A DNA stretch of 64,000 bases. Source: JAUPKT01 sp964427855. Lineage in GTDB: Bacteria > Desulfobacterota > Desulfomonilia > Desulfomonilales > Desulfomonilaceae. The position numbers and the translations under genes are program-made. The stretch is from contig CAYRVH010000012.1 of assembly GCA_964427855.1 (NCBI GenBank), positions 1-64,000 of the forward strand, read 5' to 3'. Shown one piece after another: positions 23,964 through 32,459 of the stretch (within the stretch, counting starts at the first letter, position 1; each line of letters opens with the position of its first letter). Under the pieces are notes generated by a model that was not told the origin of the DNA, ran no database searches, and worked only from the letters and a program-made list of their open reading frames with translations.

Positions 23964-25754
23964 ATGAGCAATGTGACAAAGGGGGCTGAGCAAAGCCCTG
24001 CTGAAGCAAAGACGCAGCCTGACGAGGCGTATTATTCCCTCGATCCTGCAGACCTGTATTATATAGGGGTCAACATCCCTTGCCAGAATGCCTGCCCCGC
24101 TCTCACCAACGTCCCGGCCTACATTAGATGCCTCTTCGAGGGACGAAACGCGCGATCGTATGACATCAACAGAATTGCCAACCTCTTCCCCGGGGTGCTT
24201 GGGCGAATCTGTTCACGACCATGCGAGGCGAAGTGCCGTCACGGAGAGCCTGAACTCGGTAAACCAGTTGGAATATGCCATATCAAGAGGTCAGCCGCGG
24301 ATTTGCGTGACCCTGAGCCGGTAGTGATGCCACCTCAGGTCCCTTCTGTGGGAAAAAGCGTCTGCATCATCGGCGCAGGGCCTGCTGGTCTGGCCGCAGG
24401 TTATGACCTGAGACTTGCGGGGTTTGAGGTGACCATCCTCGAGGCTCTCCCCGAGCCTGGCGGCATGCTGCGCTACGGCATCCCCGAGTTTCGGCTGCCC
24501 AGACACATCCTCGCCAAAGAAATACAGTGGGTGCTCAATCACGGCGTCAATTTGCGCACGGGCGTTCGGGTGGGACGCGATGTCTCTCTCGATGAGTTGC
24601 TGAGCACCTTCGACGCCGTCCTGGTAGCCGGCGGCTGCTATGTGTCCAAGCCCCTCGATGTACAAGGCGAAGACCTTCCTGGCGTCTATACAGGTCTGCG
24701 CTTCGTCATGGATGTTGCCGCGGGCGCTCCGCCTGTCCTGGGGAAAAATGTTCTCGTCATCGGCGCTGGCTTCACCGCGTTTGATTGCGCAAGACTCGCC
24801 CTCCGCTGCGGCGCAGCCAATGTGTCCCTCTGTTTGAGGGCCACGGAACACGATCTGAGAGTCACGGAAGAGGAAGTTTTTGAAACAAAACGTGAAGGCG
24901 TAAAAATCCTCGGGCTCATGGCCTCCAATAAGATGATTGGCGCCAATCGGCTTGAGGCCGTCGAATTCCTGCGCACCAAGCCCGTGGAACTCCTGCCCAA
25001 CGGAAAGAGGAGAGTCGCCCCAATCCCGGGAAGCGAATTCACGGTCCCGTGTGACGCCGCCATTGTCGCCATCGGTCAAGGCGCAGAGCCTCTGCCAGGC
25101 CCAGGCGATACGGATCCGAGAGGCGTCCTGCGCGTGGCCCCTCAGACATTTCGTTCCTCCATTCCCCGTCTATACGCTGCCGGCGACTACGCAACCGGTC
25201 CCACCACTGTCATAGAGGCCATAGCGTCTGGAAGAAAAGCTGCGCAGCGTATTGCGGAAGATCTGGGCGGCACTTGGGCCAGGCAATGGGCTGTCAAGAT
25301 CCAGGCGAGCGCCGTCACGGATAGACAAAGGTCGTGGGACTATCTCCCGCGGATGGAAGTGCCCACGCTCATGCCTGTGCAAGCTCGATTCTCGTCCCCA
25401 ATTGCCGAAGTCGAGCGAGGCTTGTCTGAAGAGGCCGCCATAGAAGAGTCAAAAAGATGTTATTTGTGCTACTTACACTACGAAATAGACATAAACCGGT
25501 GCATCTATTGTCGCTACTGCCTCGACGTCGCTCCTCGAGATTGCATCAAGCTGGTCAAATCCATCGTCCTCAATGAGGCAGGAGCGGTGGTTGGCTACGA
25601 AGAGACCAAGATCTGGCGAGAGGTCAACGCCGTGGTTATCGACAACAGCCGCTGCATACGGTGCGGCGAGTGTGTCAGAGTCTGTCCGGTGGACTGCATT
25701 TCCGTATCCAAAGTAGAACTCGTCCAGCGAACGCTTCCGTGTGGGAGGAACTGA
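23964..25754 (+). CDS. GltD-like FAD/Fe-S oxidoreductase with C-terminal ferredoxin domain
   Basis: 596 residues. An N-terminal Fe-S-binding helical domain (CQNACPALTNVPAYI and CSRPCEAKCRHG) is followed by an FAD-binding GAGPAGLAAGYDL (about 138-150), an NAD(P)-binding GAGFTAFDCAR (about 268-278) and an AAGDYATGP flavin motif, as in the small subunit of glutamate synthase. The C-terminus adds CYLC, then CIYCRYCLDVAPRDC and CIRCGECVRVCPVDC clusters, so it can pass electrons between NAD(P)H, flavin and ferredoxin-type centres. AAGGAG precedes the ATG. Its stop overlaps the next start (ATGA), and the operon continues into the 2-oxoacid oxidoreductase subunits; I infer it is their electron-transfer partner. 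Confidence 0.92.
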   Translation: MSNVTKGAEQSPAEAKTQPDEAYYSLDPADLYYIGVNIPCQNACPALTNVPAYIRCLFEGRNARSYDINRIANLFPGVLGRICSRPCEAKCRHGEPELGKPVGICHIKRSAADLRDPEPVVMPPQVPSVGKSVCIIGAGPAGLAAGYDLRLAGFEVTILEALPEPGGMLRYGIPEFRLPRHILAKEIQWVLNHGVNLRTGVRVGRDVSLDELLSTFDAVLVAGGCYVSKPLDVQGEDLPGVYTGLRFVMDVAAGAPPVLGKNVLVIGAGFTAFDCARLALRCGAANVSLCLRATEHDLRVTEEEVFETKREGVKILGLMASNKMIGANRLEAVEFLRTKPVELLPNGKRRVAPIPGSEFTVPCDAAIVAIGQGAEPLPGPGDTDPRGVLRVAPQTFRSSIPRLYAAGDYATGPTTVIEAIASGRKAAQRIAEDLGGTWARQWAVKIQASAVTDRQRSWDYLPRMEVPTLMPVQARFSSPIAEVERGLSEEAAIEESKRCYLCYLHYEIDINRCIYCRYCLDVAPRDCIKLVKSIVLNEAGAVVGYEETKIWREVNAVVIDNSRCIRCGECVRVCPVDCISVSKVELVQRTLPCGRN

Positions 25755-26770
25755 TGGCTCGTGAACGCTGCGTGATTATCGGTAATGGCCCTGCTGCAAA
25801 CGCCGCGGCCGCAACTCTGCGTCAAGAGACTGCCGATCTGGATATCATGTTGATCGGCCAAGAATCGTTCCCCCACTATCGGCCACACCTTTTGCCCGCC
25901 TATATCGCAGGCAGTCTGCCCAAGGAAGACCTCTTTGCCACGCCGGCCTCTTTTTATGAAGAATGCGACATCAGGATTCGTTTGGGCCAACGGGTCACGC
26001 ACGTCACGTTCGATCAAAGGGAACTCATACTCTCTCATAAAGAGATCGTCCCATTTGACGCCCTCATCATCGCATGTGGAGGGGTGCAGCGGATACCGGA
26101 ACGCCTGCAAATATTTGAAGACCTGTTGCTCACACTAAAAACCCCCGCTGACGCACAAAAGTGGAGAGCAGGTCTCAAAACAGCCGAGACGATTCTTATA
26201 TTAGGCGGAGATCTGACCTCGCTGTCTTTTGCCAAAACCCTCGCATCAACGGGAAAGCGCGTGCAGTTCATACTCCAAGAGCAATCCTTTTGGCCGCTCC
26301 CATTAACCCCCACTCTGGCCGATGAGGTGAAGCAGCGCGTGACGCGCAGCGGCGTGGAAGTCCTCGACGCTTCTTGGATTCATCGACTCACGAAGTTATC
26401 CCAGGACGTCATCGAGGTTGAGACCGACGCGGGGGTGCTGACCGCAAACCTCGTGGGCGCATTCTATGGACTCATCCCCAACGTAAAATTTTTGGTGCGT
26501 TCAGGGCTTGACGTTGAACGGGGCATACTCGTGGATGAAAATCTCCGCACTCGCTTTGATCTCGTTTACGCTGCGGGTGATTGCGCCCAAATTTATCATC
26601 CGGAGCTGCGAGATTATTGGGTCTCCATAGGGTATAAAAACGCGACAGAACAAGGCAAAACCGCTGCCCAAAATCTCGCAGGCGGGCTGATGACCGTCGC
26701 GGCATCCCCTGCAAACATCTTCTGCGTCGAGGGCGTCATGGTCAATACGTCATGGTGGATGGAGTTTTGA
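25754..26770 (+). CDS. FAD-dependent pyridine nucleotide-disulfide-type oxidoreductase
   Basis: 338 residues. The N-terminal FAD motif is GNGPAANAAAATLR, the central nucleotide motif is ILGGDLTSLSFAKTLAS and the C-terminal flavin motif is YAAGDCAQ. This is the rubredoxin-reductase/nitrite-reductase-NirB-like branch; there is no redox-active Cys pair. The ATG overlaps the preceding stop as ATGA, and its own stop is one base before the next start, so it is translationally coupled with the KOR subunits. It probably routes electrons between ferredoxin-linked 2-oxoacid oxidation and NAD(P)H or a small carrier; the acceptor is unknown. Confidence 0.88.
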   Translation: MARERCVIIGNGPAANAAAATLRQETADLDIMLIGQESFPHYRPHLLPAYIAGSLPKEDLFATPASFYEECDIRIRLGQRVTHVTFDQRELILSHKEIVPFDALIIACGGVQRIPERLQIFEDLLLTLKTPADAQKWRAGLKTAETILILGGDLTSLSFAKTLASTGKRVQFILQEQSFWPLPLTPTLADEVKQRVTRSGVEVLDASWIHRLTKLSQDVIEVETDAGVLTANLVGAFYGLIPNVKFLVRSGLDVERGILVDENLRTRFDLVYAAGDCAQIYHPELRDYWVSIGYKNATEQGKTAAQNLAGGLMTVAASPANIFCVEGVMVNTSWWMEF

Positions 26771-26771
26771 G

Positions 26772-28550
26772 ATGGCAAACGTGGTGGACATCACCGTTGA
26801 GGTATGCGGCATGGCTGGGGATGGAACCATAGCCGCCGGCGCGCTGATCAATGAAGCGCTCTCCAAAGGGGGCTTCTCTGTTTTGGGGTTTGACTCGTAC
26901 CCGGCTGAGATTCGCGGTTTTGGACGATGTGTGACGCGATCCCGTATAGGCAGTGAAGAAATCGTGGCCATGGGCACTGAGACTCATGTTCTCATCTCCC
27001 TCAATGAGACGGAATCGCGTTCGAGGATCCCTTATTTGGCTCAAAGAGCCATAGTCATTTTTGAAAGCAACCCCCCGACGTATGTGCATCACGATTCGTC
27101 TTTTGTCGCCGAATTGCCGCCCGATAAGCTGCTTTTTGGGATGCCTCTCTCGGACCTCGCATCCGAGGCCACAGGTACCACGCGAGGGCGCAATCTTACT
27201 GCTCTGGGCGGGTTCGCTGCCCTCTGCCGTATAAATCCGGGCCTCTTCATTGAAGTCATTGAAAAGAAGTTCAAAGCCAAAGGTGAAAAAGTCCTCCATA
27301 CTAATCTGAAGAGTTTCGAGGTAGGGTACTCCTACGCGATCAAAGAATTCTCAGAGAAGCGGGAAGACGCTTTTCAGCTTCCAGAACTGGCGCGCGACGA
27401 AGGCAAAGTCATGCTTTCGGGAAATCAGGCAATCGGAATGGGCGCTTTGGACGCAGGATTGAAGCTCTACTTCGGCTACCCAATCACTCCTGCAACCCCT
27501 ATTATGGAGTTCCTCGCGGCCAGGCTGCCGAACAAGGGCGGAAGGGTTGTCCAGATGGAAGATGAGATTGCGTCCATCGGGGCGGTGTTGGGCAGCTTTT
27601 ATGCGGGAGCGAGATCGATGACTGCCACCTCGGGCCCCGGATTCGCCTTGATGACGGAACTCATCACCCATGGAGTCATGGCAGAGATTCCTGCGGTAAT
27701 CATTAACGCCCAAAGGGGAGGCCCCGCCACAGGCCTCCCCACGAAAACAGAGCAGTCCGACCTCCATGCTGCGGTGTTTGGCGGACCAGGAGACTCGCCG
27801 AGGATCGTCATAGCCCCCACAAATGTCTCGGAATGCTATCATTACACCGTGAAGAGTTTTCAGCTTGCTGAACAATATCAAACTCCCGTTATTGTGCTCA
27901 CAGACTTCTACTTGGACAACCGTGTGGAGAACGTCTCTATACCTCATGCGTCTGAATCGGAGACGCGCAACGGCAACGTGTTCCCCTCAGCATCAGAAAA
28001 GGGGAACTACAAGCGATACCGCATCACTGAATCCGGAATTTCTCCACGGGCGTTGCCCGGCATGGATGGATACATCTTTACGGCCACTGGCTTGGAGCAC
28101 ACCGAAAAAGGCTCGCCTGACTACTCTCCGGAATTGCATACGTTAATGAGCGAAAAACGGCACAGAAAGATAGCCAGCGCCCTTGAAGATTTGCCTGAGC
28201 CCGAAGTCTATTTCGGAGATGACGGCCTGGACGTTGGCGTCATAGGGTGGGGATCCACCTTTGGGTCTGTCTTGGAGGCTGTGCGGACGTCCCACAAGAA
28301 AGGACTGCGAGTAGGGGCGCTAAAAATCGCGTCCCTTTCTCCCCTCCATACATCCATCGTCCAGGATTTCATGGAGCGATGCAACCATGTATTGGTCCCT
28401 GAACTCAATTATGAAGGCCAGCTCGCCAATCTTATCGGCCACCTGCATCCTCGACCGCTCGTACGACTCAATCTCGTCACAGGAACCCCGTTTCCTCCCT
28501 CAATGATCATCCAGAAAATAGAAGACCTAATCCAAAGAGGAGCAACATGA
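26772..28550 (+). CDS. 2-oxoacid:ferredoxin oxidoreductase, fused gamma-alpha subunit
   Basis: 592 residues. Residues 1-190 form the gamma domain (VEVCGMAGDGTIAAGAL, SYPAEIRGF) and about 210-590 the alpha domain (GNQAIGMGALDAGLKLYFGYPITPATP, seen as AIGMGALDAG and GYPITPATP; VQMEDEIASIGAVLGS; TSGPGFALMTE). With the beta subunit next door it oxidatively decarboxylates a 2-oxoacid (2-oxoglutarate, pyruvate, branched or aryl 2-oxoacids) to acyl-CoA, reducing ferredoxin; in reverse it fixes CO2. The gamma-alpha fusion is typical of KorA-like proteins of anaerobes. The start lies one base after the previous stop and the end overlaps the beta gene by 4 bp. Substrate choice cannot be read from the sequence. 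Confidence 0.95.
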   Translation: MANVVDITVEVCGMAGDGTIAAGALINEALSKGGFSVLGFDSYPAEIRGFGRCVTRSRIGSEEIVAMGTETHVLISLNETESRSRIPYLAQRAIVIFESNPPTYVHHDSSFVAELPPDKLLFGMPLSDLASEATGTTRGRNLTALGGFAALCRINPGLFIEVIEKKFKAKGEKVLHTNLKSFEVGYSYAIKEFSEKREDAFQLPELARDEGKVMLSGNQAIGMGALDAGLKLYFGYPITPATPIMEFLAARLPNKGGRVVQMEDEIASIGAVLGSFYAGARSMTATSGPGFALMTELITHGVMAEIPAVIINAQRGGPATGLPTKTEQSDLHAAVFGGPGDSPRIVIAPTNVSECYHYTVKSFQLAEQYQTPVIVLTDFYLDNRVENVSIPHASESETRNGNVFPSASEKGNYKRYRITESGISPRALPGMDGYIFTATGLEHTEKGSPDYSPELHTLMSEKRHRKIASALEDLPEPEVYFGDDGLDVGVIGWGSTFGSVLEAVRTSHKKGLRVGALKIASLSPLHTSIVQDFMERCNHVLVPELNYEGQLANLIGHLHPRPLVRLNLVTGTPFPPSMIIQKIEDLIQRGAT

Positions 28551-29344
28551 AAACCCCCGGTCATGTTCTTGCCCAGCGCATTCGCGAGATAGGCGACTCT
28601 GGCGCATTTGCCACGCGGTCCGACGCCCTCCCCACCTGGTGCCCAGGCTGCGGTTATTTCGGCATTCATCAAGGACTCAACCAATGCATAAAAGAGCTTG
28701 GACTCCCGCATCATAATATCGTGGTGGTCTCTGGCATCGGCTGCGCAGGTAGATACCCCTTTTTTTCTCACACCTATGGACTCCACACGGTCCATGGCCG
28801 AACCCTGCCTGTGGCAACAGGCGTGAAATTGGCCAATCCTGATTTAACCGTGTTTGCCATTGGCGGAGACGGAGACGGACTTGCCATTGGCGGAGGGCAT
28901 TTCCCGCACGTGGCCAGGCGGAACATCGACGTCAATTATTTGCTGTTCGACAATTCCATCTATGGATTGACCAAAGGACAACCCTCGCCCAGCAGCCGCA
29001 CCGGCACTGTCACAAAGGCCAGCCCCGCGGGGACACTTGAAAGACCTCTCAACGCAACCTTGCTCGCGCTCACGTACGAGGCCTCGTTCGTCGCGCGGCT
29101 GTTCGCCGGAGACCCGAATGGCATCGCCGCCGCGCTGATCCAGGGTACCAAAACCCCCGGCTTTGCCTTCTTCCACATCTATACGAGCTGCGTCACCTTC
29201 GACAAATCTTTCAAGACCTGGGCCCACTTAAAACAATGGGTGCATCCCGTCCCGAAGGACCATGATCCAACGAATCGACGACGCGCTTTTGAGATGGTTC
29301 TCGAAGACGACTTCAGCACAGGAATTATATACCGTAGAGGCTGA
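28547..29344 (+). CDS. 2-oxoacid:ferredoxin oxidoreductase, beta (TPP-binding) subunit
   Basis: 265 residues. The TPP-binding signature GGDGDGLAIGGGHF...NIDVNYLLFDN (about 105-145) and the WCPGCGYFG Fe-S/TPP segment (about 26-34) identify the KorB-type beta subunit that holds thiamine pyrophosphate. The ATG overlaps the alpha stop (ATGA), showing coupled synthesis. There is no separate delta ferredoxin gene; the ferredoxin clusters at the end of the first operon protein may replace it. A perfect 9-bp hairpin lies 83 bp after the stop. Confidence 0.95.
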   Translation: MKTPGHVLAQRIREIGDSGAFATRSDALPTWCPGCGYFGIHQGLNQCIKELGLPHHNIVVVSGIGCAGRYPFFSHTYGLHTVHGRTLPVATGVKLANPDLTVFAIGGDGDGLAIGGGHFPHVARRNIDVNYLLFDNSIYGLTKGQPSPSSRTGTVTKASPAGTLERPLNATLLALTYEASFVARLFAGDPNGIAAALIQGTKTPGFAFFHIYTSCVTFDKSFKTWAHLKQWVHPVPKDHDPTNRRRAFEMVLEDDFSTGIIYRRG

Positions 29345-29426
29345 GGCCCTGCGCCGCTGAATGGACTATTTTCGCGTATCCGCTCAGGCGCGCTATCAAT
29401 CTCGCGATTACCGCGCGCCTCGTCGA

Positions 29427-29447
29427 AAACGCGATGTAATCGCGTTT
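29427..29447 (+). terminator. Hairpin after the KOR operon, possible terminator
   Basis: AAACGCGAT (29427-29435) and its exact complement (29439-29447) with a 3-nt loop. Only three T close the stem, so intrinsic termination would be partial. The position, 83 bp after korB-like, suits an operon end. Confidence 0.45.
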
Positions 29448-29538
29448 CCTACTGGCAAAGGATAAGGACTGCATCCTCCTGGCCCCACTCTCTCATGCAT
29501 TTTTTCGCATTAAATTCGTTTTAACTTAACAATAATTC

Positions 29539-29567
29539 TTGACTCCATTCGCGCGGGGTGATAGGAC
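29539..29567 (+). promoter_or_regulatory. Promoter of the structured leader
   Basis: TTGACT (29539-29544), 17 nt, TAGGAC (29562-29567). The -35 box is strong and the -10 weak. The start near 29574 would place the competing hairpins described next at the very 5' end of the transcript. Confidence 0.4.
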
Positions 29568-29572
29568 GCCCC

Positions 29573-29635
29573 TCAAGGCTGGTGACCGCCTTGGAAGCCT
29601 TGATCGGCGCTGCGGCGCCCGACCACGCTGGTCAC
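29573..29635 (+). other. Structured leader RNA candidate with competing helices
   Basis: TCAAGGCT (29573-29580) pairs perfectly with 29596-29603. GTGACC inside its loop (29582-29587) can instead pair with GGTCAC at 29630-29635, enclosing a GGCGC/GCGCC hairpin (29606-29619). The two pairings exclude one another or form a pseudoknot. It sits between a candidate promoter and a T-tract ahead of the 140-aa gene, an arrangement used by attenuators and riboswitches. I do not recognise a known RNA class. Confidence 0.35.
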
Positions 29636-29692
29636 AAATCCCGTATGTCTCTCATATCTTGTTACGGATATTCATGGTGGAGTGAATAATCG

Positions 29693-29711
29693 TTTTTTTT
29701 TTTTTTTTTTT
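29693..29711 (+). repeat. 19-base T homopolymer
   Basis: An uninterrupted run of T, 19 bases before the ATG of the 140-aa gene and four bases after a weak stem (TATTCA / TGAATA). It may act as a weak terminator U-tract, a length-variable spacer or an assembly-sensitive tract. Confidence 0.8.
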
Positions 29712-29730
29712 GGGTAAGAAGGAGTTGGCA

Positions 29731-30153
29731 ATGACACAGAGTGCGTTCCAAACCTCCGCTGGCGCCTCGCATAATTCAATCGATTTCACGGAAAATTATC
29801 GCAGCCTCAGAAAAATGATTCAGGCCCTCAAGAAGGAAAATGGCCAGCTTGTCGGAAAAGAACTATTTGGCGACGAAGAAGAGCAACCGGCCCTGACAAA
29901 GAGCGACATGCAGCGGCTCTTCAAGATGTTGCGAAGAGTCGAAAACCAGTACGAGAAGTGCTGTAATCCGCCGATACCCGAAGCCCTCGAAAAATCCATT
30001 CGCACAAAAGGCAGCGATGAATGGCTGCCGTGGGAGCTCGAAGCGATCGAAAAAATGGACACCTGGCGCTCTGAGCTTGAAGAGCGGAAGAGGAAAGCCG
30101 CCAAAATGCTGCAACAGGCCATGGAGAAGATCAAAGCGCGACGGAGGCATTGA
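29731..30153 (+). CDS. Charged, helical protein of unknown function
   Basis: 140 residues, cytoplasmic, rich in Lys, Glu and Arg. A helical segment NYRSLRKMIQALKKEN is followed by an acidic patch, a CCNPPIPEAL turn (adjacent cysteines near residue 80) and a long basic coiled-coil-like C-terminus ending KIKARRRH. AGAAGGAG precedes ATG 29731. The gene is a transcription unit of its own: leader and T-tract before it, a strong terminator after it. No family is recognised; nucleic-acid or ribosome binding would suit the basic helix but is only a guess. Confidence 0.75.
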   Translation: MTQSAFQTSAGASHNSIDFTENYRSLRKMIQALKKENGQLVGKELFGDEEEQPALTKSDMQRLFKMLRRVENQYEKCCNPPIPEALEKSIRTKGSDEWLPWELEAIEKMDTWRSELEERKRKAAKMLQQAMEKIKARRRH

Positions 30154-30251
30154 CGAAAGCACAGCAGTCTGTGCATTGCACCACAAGACACTATGAAGAG
30201 GTCCTTTCCTCTCTACCTGCATCAGCCCATCGGTTTCATGGTTCTCCCCCA

Positions 30252-30294
30252 AGAAGAGGCAAGCGTCTGAACGCTCTGCCTCTTCTCCTTTTTT
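30252..30294 (+). terminator. Strong intrinsic terminator
   Basis: AGAAGAGGCAAGCGT (30252-30266) pairs with 30271-30286 around a CTGA loop, with one bulged C, and is followed by CC and six T. It ends the 140-aa gene. Confidence 0.85.
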
Positions 30295-30395
30295 GGGCTT
30301 GGCTCGCACGCAGGGCACAACCTGTCTAAAGACCATTTTCACTCCTAAAACATACGAAGGCCGTTCTCAGGGGAATTTCCTTTCTCGCGAGATAC

Positions 30396-30404
30396 TGGTA
30401 TAGT
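30396..30404 (+). promoter_or_regulatory. Extended -10 promoter for hflKC
   Basis: TGGTATAGT (30396-30404) matches the extended -10 form; the -35 at 17 nt (TTTCCT) is poor. The start codon of hflK is 30 bp downstream. Confidence 0.55.
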
Positions 30405-30433
30405 CGATTTGCATCAACCATTGGGGAGGAACA

Positions 30434-31456
30434 ATGGACCAATTTCGGCCGCGACAGGACAAGAATCCCGTCGAGGAGATTCAAAAGGGCGTGCAAGACA
30501 TTAAGGCTTTTGCTGACAGGATTATCAAAGGCTGGGGGGCGTGGGTTGTCATCGTTCTCGTGCTGATAATCTATCTTGCCTCGGGGCTGTTCATTGTGGG
30601 GCCAGGCGAAAAAGGCGTGATACTCCTGTTTGGCAGGGTGCATTCGCTTGTGGAACCCGGTTTGCGCTACCGCCTCCCTAAACCATTCATGTCTCACGCC
30701 ATCGTGGACATTGCACGAGTGAGACGCGCAGAAATCGGCTTTCGCACAGACGGCGGTCGTACTCGCGCTGTGCCAGCTGAGTCGCTCATGCTCACGGGCG
30801 ACGAAAATATCGTCGATGTCCAACTCTTTGTACAATACATGGTACAAGACCCGGTAAAATTCCTATTCGGCGCGCAAAACCCAGAGAATGTGTTGAAGGT
30901 ATCCGCAGAGGTAGCGCTCAGAGGCGTTGTAGGAGAAAACACCATTGATTATACGATGACCACCGGGCGGATGGAAATACAAAAGAAGGTGGAATTGTAT
31001 CTCCAAAAACTCCTAGAAAATTACAACACCGGTTTGCTCGTCACGCAGGCGCGGCTGCTCGTGGTCGATCCGCCTGCTCAAGTTCAGGAAGCCTTTCATG
31101 ACGTGGTTCGGGCGTGGGAGGATCGGGAACGACTTATCAAAGAGGCGGAAGGTTTCCGAGAAGACGTGGTGCCAAAGGCGAGGGGACAAGCGCAGCAGGA
31201 AATCCTGCAAGCCGAAGCATACAAGGCCCAGAGGGTTATCAGAGCCAAAGGAGACGCGGAGCAGTTCATGAAAATTCTCGAGGAATACAGCAAGGCGCCC
31301 GCGGTGACAAGGGAAAGACTCTATTTGGAAAGCGCAGAAGTCTTTCTCAAGCCCACAAAGAAGTATTTGATGCAGGGTGACGACTCAAAAGTGCTCCCGC
31401 TCCTGCCGCTGACAGGCGTTCAGAGGCTTAGCGAGCCCGAATCGAAAAGTAAGTGA
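30434..31456 (+). CDS. hflK: HflK, SPFH-domain membrane protease regulator
   Basis: 340 residues. A short cytoplasmic N-terminus is followed by one membrane span (about 35-56) and an SPFH/band-7 domain starting FIVGPGEKGVILLFGRV, with the typical FMSHAIVDIARVRR and VNLLV-type strands, then a long helix (EDRERLIKEAEGFREDV) and the C-terminal assembly region. With HflC it forms a large periplasmic vault around FtsH and modulates membrane-protein degradation. GGGAGG precedes the ATG. hflC follows with overlap or 8 bp spacing depending on its start. ftsH is not in the window. Confidence 0.95.
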   Translation: MDQFRPRQDKNPVEEIQKGVQDIKAFADRIIKGWGAWVVIVLVLIIYLASGLFIVGPGEKGVILLFGRVHSLVEPGLRYRLPKPFMSHAIVDIARVRRAEIGFRTDGGRTRAVPAESLMLTGDENIVDVQLFVQYMVQDPVKFLFGAQNPENVLKVSAEVALRGVVGENTIDYTMTTGRMEIQKKVELYLQKLLENYNTGLLVTQARLLVVDPPAQVQEAFHDVVRAWEDRERLIKEAEGFREDVVPKARGQAQQEILQAEAYKAQRVIRAKGDAEQFMKILEEYSKAPAVTRERLYLESAEVFLKPTKKYLMQGDDSKVLPLLPLTGVQRLSEPESKSK

Positions 31457-31464
31457 GGCGCCCC

Positions 31465-32322
31465 ATGGGAAAAGTGATCGGAATTGTTGTGGTGGTGTTA
31501 GTGGTTGTCTCACAGTCATTTTTTATCATTCAGGAATGGGAACAGGGGTTGGTGCTGGAATTCGGAAAGCCCGTCAGGATCGTCCAGCAGCCAGGTCTGT
31601 ACTTCAAATACCCTTTGATTCAAGAACTTCTCGTCTTCGAGAAACGCATCATGCCGGCAGAGGCGAGGCCCGCAGAATATGTGACCGTTGACAAAAAAAG
31701 GCTCACCGTTGACACCGTGGCACGATGGAAGATCGTGGATCCGCTTGTGTTTTACCAGACAGTTCGCAACGAGCCGGGCGCTGTGGCGCGTCTCAACGAC
31801 ATCATTTTTGCGCGGTTGCGCCAAGAAGTGGCAAATCACACCTTCAAGGGGTTCATCAGGGAAGAGCGGGAGAAGATCATGGCCCAGGTGACCCTGGGAA
31901 CTGCCGAGGCAGCAAAGCCCTTCGGCATCTCTGTGATTGATGTGCGCATCAAACGGGTGGATCTTCCGGAAGAGGTCCAGGCGAGCGTCTTTGCCAGGAT
32001 GAAGGCAGAACGGGAAAGAATCGCCAAACGATATAGAGCTGAAGGAGAAGAGCAGGCAAAAGAGATCAGAGCTAACGCCGAAAAGGAGCGAGAAATCATC
32101 CTGGCGGAGGCGTACAGAAAGGGGGCTGTGCTGCGAGGAGAAGGAGACGCCGAAGCCACGGGCATCTACGCAGCGGCTTACGGCAGAGATAAAGAGTTTT
32201 ACTCATTTGTGCGCCACCTGGATGTGTATAAACAGATTCTGGGAGCTGAGGCCACAGTATTAATTAAACCAGATGCGTCGCTTCTTCGATACCTCTACTC
32301 GCCTGGCCCAGCGAATCAGTGA
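31465..32322 (+). CDS. hflC: HflC, SPFH-domain membrane protease regulator
   Basis: 285 residues: signal-anchor helix at the N-terminus, SPFH domain from QEWEQGLVLEFGKPV, the conserved ISVIDVRIKRVDLPEEV segment and a coiled-coil helix rich in EKEREIILAEAY. It is the HflK partner. I chose ATG 31465, which has GAGG six bases upstream; a GTG at 31453 would overlap the hflK stop. Both genes read as one operon from the promoter before hflK. Confidence 0.95.
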   Translation: MGKVIGIVVVVLVVVSQSFFIIQEWEQGLVLEFGKPVRIVQQPGLYFKYPLIQELLVFEKRIMPAEARPAEYVTVDKKRLTVDTVARWKIVDPLVFYQTVRNEPGAVARLNDIIFARLRQEVANHTFKGFIREEREKIMAQVTLGTAEAAKPFGISVIDVRIKRVDLPEEVQASVFARMKAERERIAKRYRAEGEEQAKEIRANAEKEREIILAEAYRKGAVLRGEGDAEATGIYAAAYGRDKEFYSFVRHLDVYKQILGAEATVLIKPDASLLRYLYSPGPANQ

Positions 32323-32459
32323 ACGCGTCATGCGCTTGCGTGCTCAGCGCGGTGGGCGGTCCGATACACCGGAACCTCAGCATGCCCTTGACCGTGAAAA
32401 GGTTTTCGACTATGAATTGAAAACGAGAAAAAAGTGAAAGAACGGAGAAAAGAGCAAAA

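Noticed and set aside
24291..25079. 262-aa minus-strand open frame
   Set aside because: Complete overlap with the GltD-like gene; no ribosome site and no motif.
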